A stretch of DNA of 64,000 nt from Siniperca chuatsi (taxonomy: Eukaryota > Chordata > Actinopteri > Centrarchiformes > Sinipercidae), in the NCBI RefSeq assembly GCF_020085105.1, contig NC_058051.1, positions 25,453,455-25,517,454 of the forward strand. Direction: 5' to 3'. Position numbers and translations under genes: made by a program. Below, piece by piece: positions 13,801 to 26,400 of the stretch. The number at the start of each line of letters is the position of its first letter. The stretch's first letter is position 1. The notes below the pieces were generated by a model. That model did not search any database. It was not told where the DNA came from and was given only the letters and a program-made list of their open reading frames with translations.

Positions 13801-15331
13801 ACCCTGGCTTGAGGAAGAAACTTTGTTGACAGCAAACACACGTTTTGTGTCTGTTAGTGACAGCTTAATTGCTACGTGTAAGAAACTATGCATTTATTAA
13901 AAATCAATCGTTAAACTCTCAGAAAAATACTGCACTTTTAAGAAGCAAGTTTTGGCCACAAAAATCTAAAAGATACATGAAAGTCAACTTTCTCTTCTTA
14001 AAAACTGAAATTATCTGAAGCAAGAAGCTATTATAAGACCACCACATGTAAACTGTCCTTGCTCTCAATCCTGCGAATCACATATTTTCAGTCATAGTTC
14101 AGAGACAAAAGATTTTATGGTCAAAGCATGATATGTAACTACAAAAAACAGCTTACTAATAACTCTCCTGAGCAAAGATTACAACTGATAAGAGAGAAAG
14201 CGTGAGTCTGACGCACGTTATCTCTACATATTCCTAATTACAAGACTGATAACAGGGGACACGATACCCTGCAGTCTGTACACAGTTCAAGGAAGGAAGC
14301 CATTTAGTCATTGATTACTTGTTTGAGAGGAAAAACATCTTGTAAGTTACTAGAAATTCTTCAGGAGTTGATGACACAAGTTGAAATGAGGGTCAAGCGG
14401 AGAGGTCAGTGGAGTAAGACAGTAGGTTACAGTCACTGGAAGGTTACAGTCAGCATGAAAGGCAAATTACTTCATCACTGGCAGTGTTTCAGCAGGGTGG
14501 CCAAAGCATATTAAGCCTTCAGGTGGTATAATTATGACATACTCAGTTAACTATTAAAGCAATTCCAATATCCTAACCACATGCTAAAATGATAACATCT
14601 GTCAAATGAGATTACATATTGTAAACTGATGTTAGATGTCGGAATCCAATCCACTAAAGTCCTGAGTTATGTAATTTTTACATTTTGGAGAACATACAAC
14701 ATTTTCTAAGGACCTCATAAGATGATGTGACGTTAGACCATTGGCTGAAATCTTAACGTGAAGGTCAATGGGGGTAGTGAAGAAACACACACACACAAGT
14801 TGAAGCTGAGTTTAAAAGCAATCACTGGGTCTGTAACCGGTCAGAATTAAATAATATAACATAGAAACGGGACATGCGAAGTCGTACCGTAATAGCAAGT
14901 GAACACAGCCTAGTCACTATAACTTACTGGTTAAAAAAATGTCCGGCGGTGACAATACCAGGCCAGCATAGAGAGGTCCCGTTGCCACCGTTATTTAACA
15001 AGACACAAGTTCACAAGCAGTACAGCTCAAACGTTTTAGCATCCATATATAAGACAGCAAGAAATAATGGTTACTCTTAAAATCCTTTACACTATTCTAG
15101 CCATTATTAGCCACGCTCTGTGTAAACAGCATTTCACAATGTGGTTAACAAGGCTAAGCTAGCTAACGTTAACTAGCTTGCCATTACGTCGTTTGCCGGC
15201 TAACCTAACGTTAGCTTCCAAGGTAACGTCCACAACTTTGACTGATAAAGTGGCACTGAGGCCGTTTCTAGTCATCTTACCTTTGAATTGAGGAGTTTAG
15301 GTGCTAGCCTGCTGATAGTAAGAAAGGACAT
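4896..15331 (-). CDS. cs: Citrate synthase, mitochondrial
   Basis: Condenses acetyl-CoA and oxaloacetate to citrate, the entry step of the TCA cycle in the mitochondrial matrix. Eleven coding exons in transcript order: 15331-15281, 11702-11652, 11351-11244, 10506-10441, 10131-10000, 9186-8998, 8738-8539, 6882-6753, 5810-5709, 5372-5163, 5066-4896. Joined, they give 469 residues against 466 in human, and the match runs end to end. The active-site residues are all present: His304 (in GPLHGLANQ), His350 (in PGYGHAVL) and Asp405 (in NVDAHSG), equivalent to His274, His320 and Asp375 of the mature pig enzyme. The first about 30 residues, spread over exons 1 and 2, are rich in Ser, Leu, Arg and Ala and fit a mitochondrial presequence. 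The ATG at 15331 is the first in the exon. The introns at 5373-5708, 5811-6752, 9187-9999, 10132-10440 and 10507-11243 hold nothing I recognise. Confidence 0.98.
7597..8161. mobile_element. hAT-like non-autonomous element carrying a long AG microsatellite
   Basis: Lies in the cs intron 6883-8538. The right end, read on the minus strand, starts GGGTGCTCCGATCACGATTG. The left end near 7600 reads GTGTTCTGATCGGCCGATA, a diverged copy of the same terminal sequence. This GTGCTCCGATC...CGGCCGAT family is a common dispersed repeat in fish genomes. No transposase frame remains. The left boundary is approximate. Confidence 0.6.
7735..7822. repeat. (AG)n microsatellite, about 44 units
   Basis: An essentially perfect AG dinucleotide run inside the element at 7597-8161. 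It creates a spurious plus-strand open frame of alternating Arg-Glu codons. Likely to vary in length between individuals. Confidence 0.95.
11703..15280 (-). other. cs: cs intron 1 (3.6 kb)
   Basis: Separates the two exons that encode the targeting sequence. It contains a 38-bp tandem duplication (13764-13841) and, close to the first exon, a cluster of GCTAAC/GTTAGC/AACGTTA words (15153-15217). Otherwise it is AT-rich sequence in which I recognise no exon or mobile element. Confidence 0.7.
13764..13841. repeat. Two-copy tandem repeat of about 38 bp
   Basis: The unit beginning GGCTTGAGGAAGAAACTTT occurs twice in a row, the second copy differing at a few positions (TTATTGATAGC versus TTGTTGACAGC). 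Function unknown; probably a local duplication. Confidence 0.85.
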
Positions 15332-15560
15332 AATGTCTGTGTAAAAGTGTTATTTCCACTTGTTCTTTACAACTAAGGAAGCCGCTGCCAGTGCACCGCG
15401 GAGCTGGTTGAAGGTGCCCCTCCAGAAAGCAGAAGGTTGAAGAGGGATTCAGGCCCGCAAGTAGCAGCATTGCTGATTGGACGAGGGGCTGAATCGTACA
15501 ACAGCTTCTATGGATTTGATTGGCTAGAATGCCATTAGGTGTACGCTGATTGGCTAGAGG
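15332..15560 (-). promoter_or_regulatory. cs: cs promoter with three CCAAT boxes
   Basis: Upstream of the cs start codon on the minus strand there are three CCAAT boxes (plus-strand ATTGG at 15476-15480, 15519-15523 and 15549-15553), two within the same GATTGGCTAGA context. The 15390-15420 stretch is locally GC-rich and no TATA box is evident. Spaced CCAAT boxes of this kind are usual NF-Y sites in TATA-less housekeeping promoters. The transcription start, probably near 15400, is not determinable from the sequence. Confidence 0.5.
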
Positions 15561-15734
15561 CCCTCCCTATGTCTATGACGACACCTGACATCAGGGTCTG
15601 TTCAAGAACAAGCTTTATAAAGTCTTTTTCTCTCTTTAGTTGAGGCAAAACTACTGTGATACTGATCACAGTTGATGAAGCATCCGTTCCAACGAATCTT
15701 GTCTGGATAATCTAATAAGGATTCTCCTCAACAC

Positions 15735-17428
15735 TATACTCTACACATCTTTATTTATCAGGTTTACGTACAAATGCTCCCTCTGCACAGGTGCAGTAAA
15801 GGGCATCTTGCATGTGGCTCCAGTACAATGGACTCTGAGGTTTACCCCTGAAAAGTGAAAAAAATTCCACAATATCAAACTGTGGTATCAAGATCAATGA
15901 GGAACATTAAAATGAAGACATGGCGACTTGATTAACTGAATGTAATTACAGCTTCAACTCCGATGGAAAAATAATGTTAAGCCTACAATGTTTTGCAAAT
16001 TATCCTAGGCCACATCTATGTATGATTTCATAGTGTGATATTTTTGGCATTCAGTATGATCAGCATATGTTACTCACAATCAATCAGTGTTGACAGATAC
16101 TATAAAAGGATCCCATTCAGACCTGGTTTGAAAAACCTAATTATTAACCTGACCTATTTATAATTGTTTACATTATAGGTACTTTTTTTCAGAATCACAA
16201 CTATCCCTCCAAATGGCTCTGTTAGACTACAGCGATGATTATTAGTGAAGGAACCAAAGTAGATTTTTGCTGTAAAACAAGAAGTTCAAACTTTATTGTC
16301 AAGGATTGCTGGAAAAAAGGAGTAGCCGGTTGTCTAGAGTTACGGGCATTCGTTTTGACACCAACTGCATGCAGTTTACCAGTATGGTTTGGTTGATAGT
16401 TTGGTGGTCAGGCCCACTGTCCACTACCTTTGTGGACTGAATGGCTCAACAGTTTGTCCAAAGAAGTAATTTAATTCTGCAATACACAAGAAATGATTAA
16501 AATGCCAAGATGTATCAAAACAAAAACATACTGTACTTCCAAATATAGTACATAGACAGACCTACATAGACGTTCTTGCAATCATTCTTGAATCAGAGCT
16601 TGTGGTGCAATTGCAAGTAATGCTAAAAAAAACAGTGGATAAAGTCCACAAAATGTATTTGGCACATTTAGAATGATCCATATGCTTCATTTCACTTTAT
16701 TTAAGCCAGAAACACACTGTACAAAATACCTAAAATAACTCAGATTTTACAATGACATCTTGAAGATCGTGGAGAGTCTGCCCTGGTCAGTGACCAGTAG
16801 GGCCAGTTTGCATGTTATCTTAGAGTCTATGATTAAAATCTCTTGTATCAGAGCTATCCCAATTGTTTGGTTTTGTATGACTGCAATCTGCATTAATATA
16901 AATGTGATCCTGTAGTCTGAGCTGGTTTATTCAGAAATCTGTATGGAAATCCTCAGACATTTTATGCAGTCATTAAATCTGTAAGGCAGAGTCTTTTAGG
17001 ATTTTCAAAGTCTTCTAGTGTGTTCCTGGCTGTTGGCAGATTTTGCACTTTTAACCCTGATGGGTGAGATTTAGACCTGCAAAACACAGAAAATGTAATG
17101 TAAATCAATCCACATCATGCAGCCATTACGACATGCATGTTTTAAAATCTTTGTAAACTTTTGGCAGAATCAGTAGCCATCTAGTCCACATTATCTCAAG
17201 TGAATTTTGTAAACAAACAACGCCTCAAACATACAGTATAACAGCAGAAATAATTGTGTGCAACAAGATATACAGTACATAAATTTTTCCAGAAGTTGTA
17301 GGAGGTGATCTGATGTGCTTGGTCCCCACTCCTGTGCTCTTGTGCCTGGTAATCCGACCCAAGTTAATGCATAAGATGGCGTACAGTCCTAAGAGAGTCC
17401 TTCCAGAAGAAGGAAAGGGGCTCTGAGC
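15735..17428 (-). other. 3' UTR of the DPP6/DPP10-like gene
   Basis: Runs from the stop codon at 17431-17429 to a minus-strand AATAAA (plus-strand TTTATT at 15750-15755). An earlier minus-strand signal lies near 16293. No coding exon is seen. The predicted end falls only about 300 bases from the cs start region, so the two genes lie in close tandem. Confidence 0.5.
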
Positions 17429-20400
17429 TCAGTCATCTTCTTCCTCTTCATCCTCTACGGGATCTAGGAGGACGCTGTGCTTCAAGCAGGTTTGGAGGTA
17501 GTTCACCACTGTCCGCTGGAAGTGCTGGATGCTGCGCGGCTCTCTCAGGATGTGGCCCTCGTCTGGGTACAGCTGCAGTGAGTAGTTGGCTTCCACCTTC
17601 ACCAGTTGGCTCAGGAGCTCAGCGCTGTGCTGGAAGTGTACCCTTGCTTTGGCCAAACACACACATACATTGAAATTAGAGGTGAAAAAATAAAGAATTA
17701 ACTCTAAAACATAGCATAAAATTTAACAAAATTTCACCATCTGCAGTTCCATGTAGAATAAGGAAATTCTCATCTTTCAGCTTATTAACCTCCTCCAGCA
17801 AAGAGGCAGTCTGAAAAGATATACCATCAAAATATGAGTGATTTATCAGGTTCAACTACCTAGCTGAAACTAATGCAGTCTAACATAACAGCCCTGCAAT
17901 AAATTCCACCTTCATAAAAGTTTAAATGTTAGTCATTTGGTTTGATGACCTGATTGTTTGTGTATATATATACATATATAAAACAATACAATACTATGAT
18001 ATATATATATAAAACAATACAATACTATTAAAAGTTTTAGTAAGTAAGTAAGTAAAGTTTATTTAGTATAACACCTTTCACAGAGCAAAGGTCACAAAGT
18101 GCTTCACAAGAGTAAAATTATTAAAAAATAAAAAGATAAAAAACAATAAAAAGAATCAAACAATAAAACATAAGCAATGACAGACCTTAAAAACACACAC
18201 GATTACAAACACTAGACAGTACGAGGCGAGACAAAGGCCCGTTTGAAGAGTCTTCAGCCGCTTTTTAAAGGCGTCAACAGAGACCGGAGAACGCAAGTCT
18301 ATAGGAAGAGTGTTCCACAGTGTCGGAGCCACTTCCAAAGGCACGATCACCTTTTGTTTTCAGTCGAGCACGAGGGACAACCAGTAAGCCCTGTTTCAGA
18401 GAGCTGTTGATTAAACTTTATGGTCATCTTGGAGGCTGTAGATTATGCGTCATACTGAGTGGTGTTTCTGTAATTTTGTCTGCCCTCACTCATATAAATG
18501 GGGTGGACAAAATATTAGAAACACCTCTCAGTATAACGCAATACAATTCAATTGCACCACCAACTAAACCTGCCAAAATGACCATAAAGTTGAATCAACA
18601 CCTCTTTAAAACAGTTTCAACAAAAACGGAACATTATATCCATCATGAAGACTGGATTTATTGGAGGACTGTTGTATTGGACTGCATTAGTTTTGGGTAA
18701 TAAACTTGCAACTGAGTGTATATCCACACCCTTTAACATTGTTAACTTAGCAAAACCAGTTCCACCTGAATAGTTGAGTTCAGAGCATTAGCTTTAGAGC
18801 CTCACCGAGTAAGCGTGCTCCTCCTTTGCTGGAAGGCCTAAATATCTCTCTGAGAATGCAGCGCCTGAAAAAAGGTGGAATAACATTTACTCTAATACAT
18901 GAACTGTTTCATCACTATTTCCGTGGCCTCAATGTTTGAATAGTTAATGACATGATCTTAACTCACTATAAAGCCTGAAGTCAGTTATCGGCGCCACAAC
19001 AGCCGTGCATTGAAAGAGCTTATCTGTTGCAGCTAACATCTTGAGAGTTAAATAACCACCAAATGCCTGTAGTGAGAAACAGACAAATGCTGAAACAAAC
19101 AAAGCATGTGGTATTTTTGATGGCTTCAATAGGAGTATTGAGTTTCCAAGTATAAAAATGCTGTAACCTTGCCATAGAGGACCATCCGACGATCATCAAT
19201 GTAAGGCAGTTGCATCAACAACCTGTGGAAATATCACAAAATCCTGTTAGTTTAGCAATTCACAGGCATTATTCTCACGTGTCAGTTACCCTTATGTTGT
19301 TGCATAACTGTACTGACTCTACAACTCCCAGATAATCTTTGACTCTAAGTGAGCCAAGCTTGCGTGGATCCACAGCGGTGGTCTTCTGTCCACGGCCAAC
19401 CCCACTCCTGCCGTCCACCCAGGCCAACGCCACATTGTGTGTGCCAGAGAGGACCTGAGGCCAGTCGAGGGCAAATTCCTCTGTCACCGACTGACTGCCA
19501 GGAACGCCATCTCTGAGCGACAAGACGAACAGGATCAGCTATACAGTGACAGCTGTTAGGCGTAGAAGAATGAAGAAAAGGCTAGGGATCATAGGCCGCA
19601 AAACAGGTCACAATAAACAGCCCTTAGCTGTCTTTTAGTGCGCTTGTTCAGTGACGCTTACACAATGATGAGGAGAGGGTGCAGGTTGGCCTCGTAACCC
19701 TGAGGTAGAGATAGTTTCAGGTGTAGATCTAAGGAAAGCAAACGGGTTGAACAAGGTCAGCTGTACATATACATGTTGTATTACTACTATATTTAGAGCC
19801 TCTGCCTGAAATACATCTGAACTGCTGAAGCACATGAAAAGGATCTTAAAAGAGTTCATCCTTAATCTAAACAAAACATAAACACACCTTCACAACCACA
19901 CTCTGAAAGAATACTTGGCGCTGGTCCTTGAGGGCAGGCATTGATTCACACTAATTACCTAATGACCAAATACAAGAAATAACTGCTTTGGTTGGTACTT
20001 AACTATATTTGTCCCTTCCAGGCTGAGATACTGGCAGCCAGTGCTCCATTTTTACTGCTTAATTTAGTGTGACTGCTTGAGAAATGCAGTGAAGGTGATC
20101 TGTGGGTGCTTTGTGACTGTATTTGTGTGGCCAGTATCCTAAATGTCAAACCACAAATATAGCCAATTGTTTCTTTGTTGTACCATGGTTGTCTGCTGGG
20201 AGTGTCCTGAACAGGGTCTCAGGGAGCCTCTTGTCCTCCAGGGCTTTAGCTAGAGGGTTGTTATCCTCCAAGACGACATATCCTACTGGAGATAAAACAG
20301 CGGTGTGTTAGATTTTTAATGCTAAACATCAAGACGCACACAGTATCAGGTTGAGAGGCCAAATCCTCATTACCTCCGAGGAACCAGCTCTAACTGTGAG

Positions 20401-23400
20401 CCACAGACAGAGGGCAGTGTTCACAAGCATGAAATTAATGAATCTACACTGTAGTGTGCTTGAATATACCGTGCTCTGCAGGCTGTCGCGGGTAACTGCA
20501 GACAGCCTCTGTGTGCGTGTGTTTGTGTGTGATTATACCATTAGTCAGACAAGCAGATGTAACACTCACTGGAGGGGTCCTTTGTACTGTGAACTGTCAC
20601 TTTAGGGATTCCTGGGCCTGGGGAAGTTTTCAAAAGACAACATTATAAAACCAACTGTCTGAGCAGCATGAAGCTTTCATATTTCTTGCAAGTGTGTATG
20701 TGTGTGTGTGTGTGTGTGTGTGTCTCTGATTTACCTAAGCAGTAGAGGGTGAAGTGGGTTTGATTGGGGCTGAATTCAGCTTTAAAGAAGCGACATCCAT
20801 CTATGAGGTTACAGGAGATGCACCGGCGCTGAAACACTCCATCCAGGTCCACACTTGGAAATAAGAGAGAAGGGTTATTGACCAGACTTTAAAAGAATAG
20901 AACAGTCTAAAGCGGTTTGATTTGCTCCAGGGGAGGGTCAATTGATTGCTAAGATATTAAGGAAAAGTGTCAGTGTCTTGAGACAAGCTATTCAGGCAGC
21001 TGACTTTTCAGAAACAAATGGGGTTCAATAAGGCTAGACATAAAAGCCGTTACACAGATTGCTCTGTTAGGCGGTGTCGAGTCTCTAAATGCCCGACTCC
21101 ACTCCACTGCTTACAAACTTCATACAGGATTAATCACAGACTTCTGAAGTTCAAACAAGCCATTGTTCCTCCTCCATAATATTGCACTATCTCCTGAAGC
21201 CCAAAGCTACAGTATGTAAGTTAATAAAAAGATATGAAACGTAGGAGGTTGATGAGGGAACAGGCAAGTGTGTTTATCACAGGGGGGACCATAAGTCTCA
21301 GTGACTCGGGCCTCAGCAGCAGAGAGTCCTCGTCCATTGAGTGGGTTTTTTCTGTTATAAATGTGTCAATTCAGCTGTTGGTCTGGTGCATCTGCACCAC
21401 ACAAGGATACATTTTCACATATAAACACATTAGTGTGCAGTTACTCTTCCGATTGCTATTTCAGGCACGCTAGCGGCTTGTCTCTGGGGATGTCCTTCAG
21501 TTGCAGTGTCTGTTGGCCGGTATGTCAATCCACCACTTTGGTACAGGCTTATCAGCTATTGGATGGATTGTCATGGAATTTTGTACAGATTTTGTATTAT
21601 TGTCCCCAGAGGATAAATCCTACTGACTTCAGTGATCCCCTGACTTTTCATCTAGCGCCACCATGAGGTTCACATTTTTGGATGGATAACTATGAAATTT
21701 GATTCAGACATTCATGCCCCCCCCCGGATAAATTGTAGTCATTTTTGTGATCCTCTGACTTTTTGTCTAGTGCCATCATCAGTTCAAATGTTTTAATTTG
21801 TCCTATACTTTAGTTTATATTGGTTTACCTATAAAACTAAGAACATTCTGTTGTGGAAATTAATCAGACTCAGCTGTACTTGTTGCAAATGTTAGCATGC
21901 TAACACTCTAAATTAAGATGGTGAACATGGTAAACATTATACCTGCACCACTGTGCCTTGCCTTTAGACTCCTGTAGTCTTGTTTTAGGTTAAAACAAGA
22001 CATGCTAGCATAGCTACATACTATCTTAGCTACAGTACATGCTAGTGATAATGCTGACATTATAAAAGATAATAATAATCCTTAAGATTAAAGTTGGACT
22101 GAATGAAAAAGCAGCTCTGTTTTAGTCCACAAGACATTGTATATTAGGGATAATTTCAATATTGTATCTGTTTGTAGCATTGTAGAATCAGATTGCAAGA
22201 ATCTGTATTTGGTCACGGTTAGGCCGTTTTTCACAAGGAAGCATGCTTACCTGTACAGGTGTCTGCTCTGTCTGGATTCCTCTGTGCTCAGGAAATAGCT
22301 GATGATGAAAAAACAAACCACAGACACAGCAAGATGCTCAACACTATTCAAGAACTGCAGATCACCTTTGGTTATCTTCACATTCATGATTATTCAGAAT
22401 ATTAATTATTCATGACAAGAATACACAGATTTCTGTGGGCTGACTGCAAACAATTGGCCAGATCTACAATTGACTTTCCTTGATTCTCTGTGATGCTCAC
22501 ACCTCAGTCAATCGGTTCATGAGGGGTTTCTGCCCCCAGCAGGATAAAGACAGATTTAAGCAATAATCTGCTCTGGTCAAGTCATCTCAAATTTGTCCTG
22601 AAATGCATTGCCACAAGCATAGTCAGGGTCAAAGCCATTTCCTTAGGCCTTTTAACCAAGATCAATTCTACATGTTAAAATTGCTCTTTTAATTATTTTT
22701 AAATAGACAGTCTTATGTGTACCATTCACCCAGAGTGTGACCTGGTGAATTAATTTGCTCTCCAGTAGCTGACAACACGTCTAGAATTTGCTCTAAGCTT
22801 ACAGCAAGAGATGATCAGTTTAATGATGGCCACTATTCTACTCCCCCCCCCCTATCTTGTACATTCATAGAAATGAGCTGCGAGCTGTTTAAGGCGGCTG
22901 AAGGGTGATTCAACCTGGCCCCACGCACTGTGGCTCTCACATACATTTTTCCAGCCTTCTCGTCTAGGGCGCAGAGCAAGGTGACGTCCCAGCTCCCTGA
23001 TGTCAAGAAGCGAGGAGGGACGGAGGGGATGGCAAGCTGCGTTACACAGAGATGAACAGGAATGTAGAAGCAGGCATATATACAGAATAAAAATAGGTGC
23101 AGTGATACAGAAAGTGTGTGTCAGAGGATTGGGGGGAAAAAATGAAGATAGGTGCATAAAGTTAAACCAAATGAATGCACTGATGGCTAAGGAGAGAATT
23201 CAGAAACAGTACTTTGTAATTATTGTTTATTTTGACATTGGGACTGAAGTCAAAGAGACACAGGAGAGCAAGTATAAAGCACATGCCCTTTTTAATGCCA
23301 AATTCGCTAAATTCTATAATGAGAATTTAGAAAAAAGAAACACAATGTCATTCCCTTCGGTATAGAAGATGTTTCTAAAAAAAAGCATCATTAAACATTT

Positions 23401-26400
23401 GTTTTAATTGCCCCGGTGAGGATGAATAACTTGTTAAATTGAAATGAACTGAAATGAATTCTTTCAATAATATAAAGTATTAATGAGTGAAATGACTCCT
23501 TAGATAAAAGTGGTGTTTAAGTAATTAGGGAGAAAACAAATCCAAACAAATTGCTTCAATAATAAGAGAAGAATAGGAGGACATTGTAAGCAAACCAGAC
23601 TTTAGGGTCTGTGCTGCTGAGATCTATAATCACACTGTTTTATGTGACCCCTGTTGAAATGTTAATGACCAATTTGGTCAGAAATTATACAAGGATGACA
23701 TGAGGGAGTTAACTGCCCTCACACTGACCTGGGCTGAAAGACCGGCGATGTGGTGAAACTCTCCACGAGCGCCCTGTTTTGCTGGCATGATTGTATAAAA
23801 CACAGAACCGTCTGCTGAAAACAATGGCACGTCCTGTTGAAGAAAAGCACTGAGTCAAAAAAAAACAGTTGTGATAAAGAGGTATAATAAGACTTTATGA
23901 AACATGAGCAATACGTACCTGTCGTTGGTTTTGCATTATGCCCATGGCCATTTTCTGTTTCTATTGATTTAGAATCACACAATATAGAGAAATGTGTTAG
24001 TCATTCCATTTACAATGTGCTTAAATCAACATCTAAAGCTGATTTAAGTAGCATTGTATAAATAAAGCTTATTATATTTTATTAATTATTAAATATAGCA
24101 ATAATAAAACATTGGCAATGGGTAACTGAAATCTGTGAGGATTTACAGAAAGGGAATAAGCAATAAAATACTGCAGTACATAAGTGAAAATTCTTCTCAA
24201 GCAGCAAATGACCTTAAATATTAATCCAGTCAGTAGCCATTTGAGAGTTTAAGGAAATCAATCCTAACTTCCACAGTGTAAAAGAAGCAAAAATTCTATT
24301 AAAGCTGTATATTGCAGCGGGGACCATTTGGATTACTAATGTGGAACGACTGATGACCACTCACCTCTGAGCATGCCCCTGTGGTGGCCTCGCACACGCA
24401 GAGCACTGATTGGTTCTGGGCACGATTCAGCCAACGAACCGCGAGGCGGGTGCTGCTGATCCAAGTCACCATGGATATGTAGCTGTCTCTGAAGAGGCGA
24501 TGCAGTAAAAGATAAATGGGGAAAGAATTGGAAAGTGGTGCAAAGGAATAGAAGGAAAAAAAAAGAAGCGGTGAAGGGGAGAGGAATTTGGACACATGTA
24601 ATCATTTCTGACTGGTGGTGTATAAAGTCTTTAGGGTTTATTCTGTTTTTACATTCACAAAGATGTACTACCTGGCCCTGAGGGAGTCAGGAGGCATCAT
24701 CTCCAGAGTGTGAGCTGGACCATACAGATTCACCACAAACAGACTGACTGATGGGATACTTGAGCCAGCCTGTGAGCACAAGAAAAGTAAAATAAAATGA
24801 TCAGATAAACTCGTAAAAATGTTAAGTGTAAGTTATGGCAAATCTTTTTAGCCACACTAGCGGGAATGGCGATGTTGGTCTGCTGGTCCACCACTTTGGG
24901 CCATGTCTCAACAACTGGACTATTTGATGAATTGCGTTGAAATTTGGTACATATATCCATGGTTTCCAGAAAATTAATCCTAATGACTTTGGCGCTCCTT
25001 TGACTTTACCCCTAGCTCCACTAGCAGATCAAAGTTTTCACTTATTGAGAGAAATATCTGAACATCTATTAAATGGATTGCCATGAAATCTTCATGGTGT
25101 CCAGAGGATGAATCCTAGTGACATTTGAGAGCCCCTAAATTTTTATCTAGTGCCACCATGAGGTTGACTTGTAGGTTTGAGTGAAATGTCTCAACAACTA
25201 TTGGATGTATTACCATGACATTTAGTACAGACATTCATGTTCCCCTCAGGATGAATTGTAATAACTTTGGTGATCCCTTAGCTTTTCATGTTGCAACATC
25301 ATCAGGTCAAAATTTTTATTTGTCCAATATCTGCAAAACTAATGACAGCTCCACCAGTCACAGCTGTACTTACAATGTTAGCATTGTCATTGTGAGAATG
25401 TTAGCATGCTGACGTTAGCATTCAGCTCAAAGCACCGCTGTGTCTATGAACAGCCTCACAGAGCCGCTGGCGTGGCTGTAGACTTCAGTCTTGTTTTAAT
25501 CCATTTTTACCTTTGGGTACGGGAAGAAAACATTGGATGGGTAGAGGCCACCTAAGAAGTGAGGTATTTCCATCAGAGGTGTGGCAGAGTTGTTGATGGT
25601 GAGGTACGCCAGCCGGGCCCCGTCCATAGACCACCAGTGGGCAACATATGTCAAGAGCACTTCCTCTGTTTTAAAAGACAATGTAAGTTGTTACTGTCAA
25701 ACTCAAAGCATACACTTGCTATTCATGATTGTTGCTGTCAACTTGGTTTTGCAGCTTTTTCACTCTATGCTCTAAGTGTAAAAAATTTCTGGCGAAGCTG
25801 GAATACATCCTACCTTCATAAGTCCAATCAGAGAGCCCGTTAACCACATTCTGCTCCTGGTCAGTGGTTGTGAGACGGAAGGGTTTGCTGGTCACGCTCG
25901 GCTTGTAGTAGATATCTCCGTCAAACACATAGGCCTGGCATGAGCAGCACAGACAGACAGTGCCAATCCATTATCAAACACAGTACAGGCTTTATCGTCG
26001 GACACCGTCCAAGACTGAATGAATCACCAGCCAGCACACACACAAGTTAGAGCCAATAGCCTACATCTTTACTCGCCAGTTAATATGCTGCAGATGAGCA
26101 ACGACATAGCAGCAAAAGCCAATTACATTACAGGGAAGGTAGATTAATTATATTATGAGTGTAAAACAACGCTATTATAGCAACACAGTCACAGCAGTAA
26201 CCTCTAAGATGGAGTTCATCTCATAATGACAAAGACATGATACCACTGATGTTATCATTATGAAAATTATGTCAAATGGAGGCTCCATTCATACACAGAC
26301 TGTATTATTATAGATTGCAAAGGTTTAGAAAATCTTCTTGTAATATTGGCAGGTATAGTTGATGCAGATGACAGAGACAACACATTGATCAGGTAAATGA

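Noticed and set aside
17955-18030. Duplicated ATAAAACAATACAATACTAT unit beside the LINE tail as a target-site duplication
   Set aside because: Both copies lie on the same side of the LINE fragment, so they are a tandem repeat and not a flanking duplication.
22852-23157. 101-codon minus-strand frame
   Set aside because: Overlaps the real DPP-like exon 23036-22945 but in another frame. The exon frame reads [11 protein letters not shown] and joins its neighbours correctly.
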